A stretch of 60,859 nucleotides of DNA from Mycobacterium sp. 852002-51057_SCH5723018. Lineage in GTDB: Bacteria > Actinomycetota > Actinomycetes > Mycobacteriales > Mycobacteriaceae. Position 1 is the first letter of the stretch, and each line of letters starts with the position of its first letter. The notes beneath the pieces are model-generated. The model did not search any database, was not told the origin of the DNA, and saw nothing but the letters and a program-made list of their open reading frames with translations. Shown in pieces: positions 58,780 to 60,859 of this stretch. The position numbers and the translations under genes were made by a program. Location of the stretch: the NCBI RefSeq assembly GCF_001667035.1, contig NZ_LZIR01000096.1, positions 1 to 60,859 of the forward strand. Reading direction: 5' to 3'.

Positions 58780-59580
58780 ATGAGCGCGCTGGCGCGGCTG
58801 CGAAGTCGCAGGGTCGTGCCGCAGCGCAGCCCCGGGGAACTCGACGCGATGGCCGCCGCCGGCGCCGTGGTGGCCACCGCCCTGCAAGCGGTGCGGGCGG
58901 CCGCGGTCGCCGGGACGTCGACCCTCAGCCTCGACCAAATCGCCGAGTCCGTGATCCGCGAAGCCGGTGCCATCCCGTCGTTTTTGGGCTATCACGGCTA
59001 TCCGGCGTCGATCTGCGCGTCGGTCAACGACCGGGTGGTGCACGGCATCCCGTCCGCCGCGGAGATACTGGCGCACGGCGACCTGGTGTCGATCGACTGC
59101 GGCGCGGTGCTGGACGGCTGGCACGGCGACGCCGCGGTCACCTTCGGTGTGGGGACGCTGGACGCGGCCGACGAAGCGCTCAGCGACGCGACGAGGGAAT
59201 CGCTGCAGGCCGGAATCGCGGCGATGGTCGCCGGCAATCGGTTGACCGACGTGGCGCACGCCATCGAGATGGGCACTCGCGCGGCCGAGGCCCGCTACGA
59301 GCGTGCGTTCGGGATCGTGGAGGGCTACGGGGGCCACGGCATCGGCCGGCACATGCACATGGACCCCTTCCTGCCCAACGAGGGCGCTCCTGGACGAGGC
59401 CCGCTGCTGGCCCCAGGTTCGGTGCTGGCGATCGAGCCGATGCTGACGCTGGGCACCGGCAAAACCGTGGTGCTCGACGACGAATGGACCGTCACCACGG
59501 CCGATGGGTCGCGCGCGGCGCATTGGGAGCACACCGTCGCGGTCACCGACGCCGGCCCACGCATCCTGACGGTTCCGTGA
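58780..59580 (+). CDS. mapA: Methionine aminopeptidase MapA
   Basis: A 266-residue type I methionine aminopeptidase. Metal ligands are in VSIDCGAVLDGWHGDAAVTF (two Asp), GHGIGRHMHMDPFLPNEG (His), LAIEPMLTLG (Glu) and WEHTVAVT (Glu); YHGYPASICASVNDRVVHGI forms the substrate pocket. It lacks the N-terminal SH3-binding extension of the other mycobacterial Map. ATG at 58780, 2 bp after adk. Its stop codon lies inside the presumed sigL -35 element. Confidence 0.97.
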   Translation: MSALARLRSRRVVPQRSPGELDAMAAAGAVVATALQAVRAAAVAGTSTLSLDQIAESVIREAGAIPSFLGYHGYPASICASVNDRVVHGIPSAAEILAHGDLVSIDCGAVLDGWHGDAAVTFGVGTLDAADEALSDATRESLQAGIAAMVAGNRLTDVAHAIEMGTRAAEARYERAFGIVEGYGGHGIGRHMHMDPFLPNEGAPGRGPLLAPGSVLAIEPMLTLGTGKTVVLDDEWTVTTADGSRAAHWEHTVAVTDAGPRILTVP

Positions 59581-59604
59581 ACTAAACGCCTGCTGCGCTC
59601 GTTT
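59578..59604 (+). promoter_or_regulatory. SigL-type autoregulatory promoter
   Basis: TGAACT (59578-59583)-N16-CGTTT (59600-59604) resembles the reported SigL promoter consensus (TGAACC-N16/17-CGT). It lies 20 bp before the sigL GTG, overlaps the mapA stop codon and fits positive autoregulation of sigL-rslA. Confidence 0.6.
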
Positions 59605-59624
59605 CACTGGCAGGAGGTGGTCGA

Positions 59625-60170
59625 GTGGCTCGGGTTGCCGGCACTTGGAGGGCGTCCGGGGCTGCTGAAGCCGCTCTGATGAAGGCGCTCTACGACGAGC
59701 ACGCGGCGGTGTTATGGCGCTACGCGCTCCGGTTGACGGGGGACGCCAGCATGGCCGAGGACGTCGTCCAGGAGACGCTGTTGCGGGCCTGGCAGCATCC
59801 GGAGGTCGTAGGCGACACCGAGCGGTCGGCGCGGGCGTGGCTGTTCACCGTCGCGCGCAACATGATCATCGACGACCGGCGCAGCGCGCGGTACCGCAAC
59901 GTGGTCGGTTCGCTGGACGAAGACGGCGCGCCCGAGCAGTCCACACCGGACGAGGTGAACGCGGCGCTGGACCGGCTGCTGATAGCCGAGGCCATGACCC
60001 AGTTGTCCGTCGAGCACCGCGCGGTGATCGAGCGGTCCTACTACCGCGGATGGACCACCGCGCAGATTGCTACTGACCTTGAGATAGCCGAAGGAACAGT
60101 GAAGTCGCGACTACACTATGCCGTACGGGCATTGCGGCTCACTCTGCAGGAACTCGGAGTTACCCGATGA
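59625..60170 (+). CDS. sigL: ECF sigma factor SigL
   Basis: A 181-residue ECF sigma factor matching SigL. Region 2: YDEHAAVLWRYALRLTGDAS, MAEDVVQETLLRAWQHPEVV, AWLFTVARNMIIDDRRSARY. Region 4: LSVEHRAVIERSYYRGWTTA, QIATDLEIAEGTVKSRLHYA. In M. tuberculosis SigL controls a small regulon including polyketide and cell-envelope genes and is held by RslA. GTG at 59625 follows GGAGGTGGTCGA. The anti-sigma gene begins ~80 bp downstream. Confidence 0.96.
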   Translation: MARVAGTWRASGAAEAALMKALYDEHAAVLWRYALRLTGDASMAEDVVQETLLRAWQHPEVVGDTERSARAWLFTVARNMIIDDRRSARYRNVVGSLDEDGAPEQSTPDEVNAALDRLLIAEAMTQLSVEHRAVIERSYYRGWTTAQIATDLEIAEGTVKSRLHYAVRALRLTLQELGVTR

Positions 60171-60249
60171 GACGGCAGGGGTTCGTTAGGGGACCCATCC
60201 GACTGGCCATCGGTTCCGAATACTTGAAGGGTGACAGGAGATGGATGAA

Positions 60250-60859
60250 ATGAGGACGCCGCTACGGGGTATCGGTCCTCCCGGTGACAACGAGGTGTTC
60301 GAGCTGACCACGGGTGACAACCACCGCTACGCGCTGTGGGATGCCGCATATGTGCTGGGGTCGCTGTCTGCCTCCGACCGCCGCGAGTTCGAGTCGCACA
60401 TGGCCACCTGCCCGCAATGCCGGGAGGCCGTCGCCGATCTGAGTGGCGTGCCGGCCCTGCTTTCGCAGCTGGACCGTGCAGAAGTGGCCGCGATGGACGA
60501 GTCCGGCCGCAATCCTTCAGCCACGCCCGAGATGTCGCCGGAGCTGTTGCCGTCGCTGCTGGCGACGGTGCGCTGGCGCCGGCGCCGCACGCGGGTGGCC
60601 ACCTGGGTGGCCTCGTCCGCCGCGGCCGCGGTGCTGGGCATCGGCGTGCTCGTCGGCGTGCAGGGATTCACCTCGACACCGCCGCAGCAGGCGACCGCGT
60701 CCTCGCAGCCGATGGCACAGGTCGGTACCACCCTGCTGGCCTCGACGGTGCAGCTCAACAGCCAGCACTGGGGGACGTTCATCAACCTCAAGTGCGTGTG
60801 CCTGGCGCCGCTGAACGCCCACCACGACACGCTGGCGATGGTGGTGGTGGGTCGCGACG
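60250..60859 (+). CDS. rslA: Anti-sigma-L factor RslA (3' end cut by window)
   Basis: At least 203 codons of the SigL anti-sigma factor, open to the window edge. The zinc anti-sigma motif HxxxCxxC is H-M-A-T-C-P-Q-C near residues 53-60. One membrane helix follows at ~118-140 (WVASSAAAAVLGIGVLVGV), then an extracytoplasmic domain with LKCVCLAP, likely a redox- or metal-sensitive CxC. ATG at 60250 preferred, with ACAGGAG 8-9 nt upstream; ATG 60241 abuts that site. Release of SigL by zinc loss under oxidation is known for the family. Confidence 0.95.
   Translation, partial: MRTPLRGIGPPGDNEVFELTTGDNHRYALWDAAYVLGSLSASDRREFESHMATCPQCREAVADLSGVPALLSQLDRAEVAAMDESGRNPSATPEMSPELLPSLLATVRWRRRRTRVATWVASSAAAAVLGIGVLVGVQGFTSTPPQQATASSQPMAQVGTTLLASTVQLNSQHWGTFINLKCVCLAPLNAHHDTLAMVVVGRD

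Overview
The window is a GC-rich, densely packed actinobacterial chromosome segment from a Mycobacterium, most likely a slow grower. Support: two PE-family proteins, a complete mycofactocin (mft) locus, TIGR00027-type methyltransferases, a 13E12-family HNH protein, and a gene order matching the M. tuberculosis Rv0687-Rv0736 interval as I remember it. Species cannot be fixed from the sequence. The first ~110 bases are homopolymer G/C runs that look like a contig-edge artefact. The last gene (rslA) is cut by the right edge.

Layout. (1) 0.25-5 kb: PE protein, SHOCT-domain membrane protein, mycofactocin-type SDR, FAD-dependent ferredoxin reductase, D-2-hydroxyacid dehydrogenase. (2) 5-8.5 kb, minus strand: mftR, a DUF2332 protein, an ECF sigma factor and a three-domain VOC protein, mostly with overlapping start/stop codons. 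(3) 8.6-15.2 kb: mftA-B-C-D-E-F-G, including the 29-residue precursor MftA. (4) 15.2-19.1 kb: second PE protein, a ~0.7 kb gap, an MFS exporter with a divergent TetR regulator. (5) 19.2-25.1 kb: S10 ribosomal operon. (6) 25.2-36.5 kb: sulfatase AtsA, four tandem DUF4436 membrane proteins interleaved with an orphan PstS lipoprotein and the formylglycine-generating enzyme, then an HNH/13E12 gene under a perfect SOS box, a decayed cyclase and a small secreted protein. (7) 36.6-40.8 kb: spc ribosomal operon. (8) 40.8-56.7 kb: LLM oxidoreductase, SppA, three tandem methyltransferases, a P450/TetR/frameshifted-reductase island, a methyltransferase/AraC pair, an MBL hydrolase-FucA-SerA2 operon, XylB, a GyrA-like/GNAT protein and a fourth TIGR00027 methyltransferase. 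(9) 56.9 kb to the end: secY-adk-mapA-sigL-rslA.

The mft genes make the redox cofactor mycofactocin: MftA is modified by MftB/MftC, cut by MftE, oxidised by MftD, glycosylated by MftF and re-oxidised by MftG. The neighbouring SDR is a likely user. Sulfatase plus FGE form a substrate/activator pair. Why that pair sits between the two big ribosomal operons together with a DUF4436 array and a PstS lipoprotein is unexplained, and this is my main candidate for an undescribed system. DUF4436 copies, FGE and the HNH gene each have a -10-like hexamer 6-8 nt before an ATG/GTG, the signature of leaderless transcripts. The S10 and spc operons share a near-identical promoter/initial transcribed block. 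A SigL-type promoter precedes sigL.
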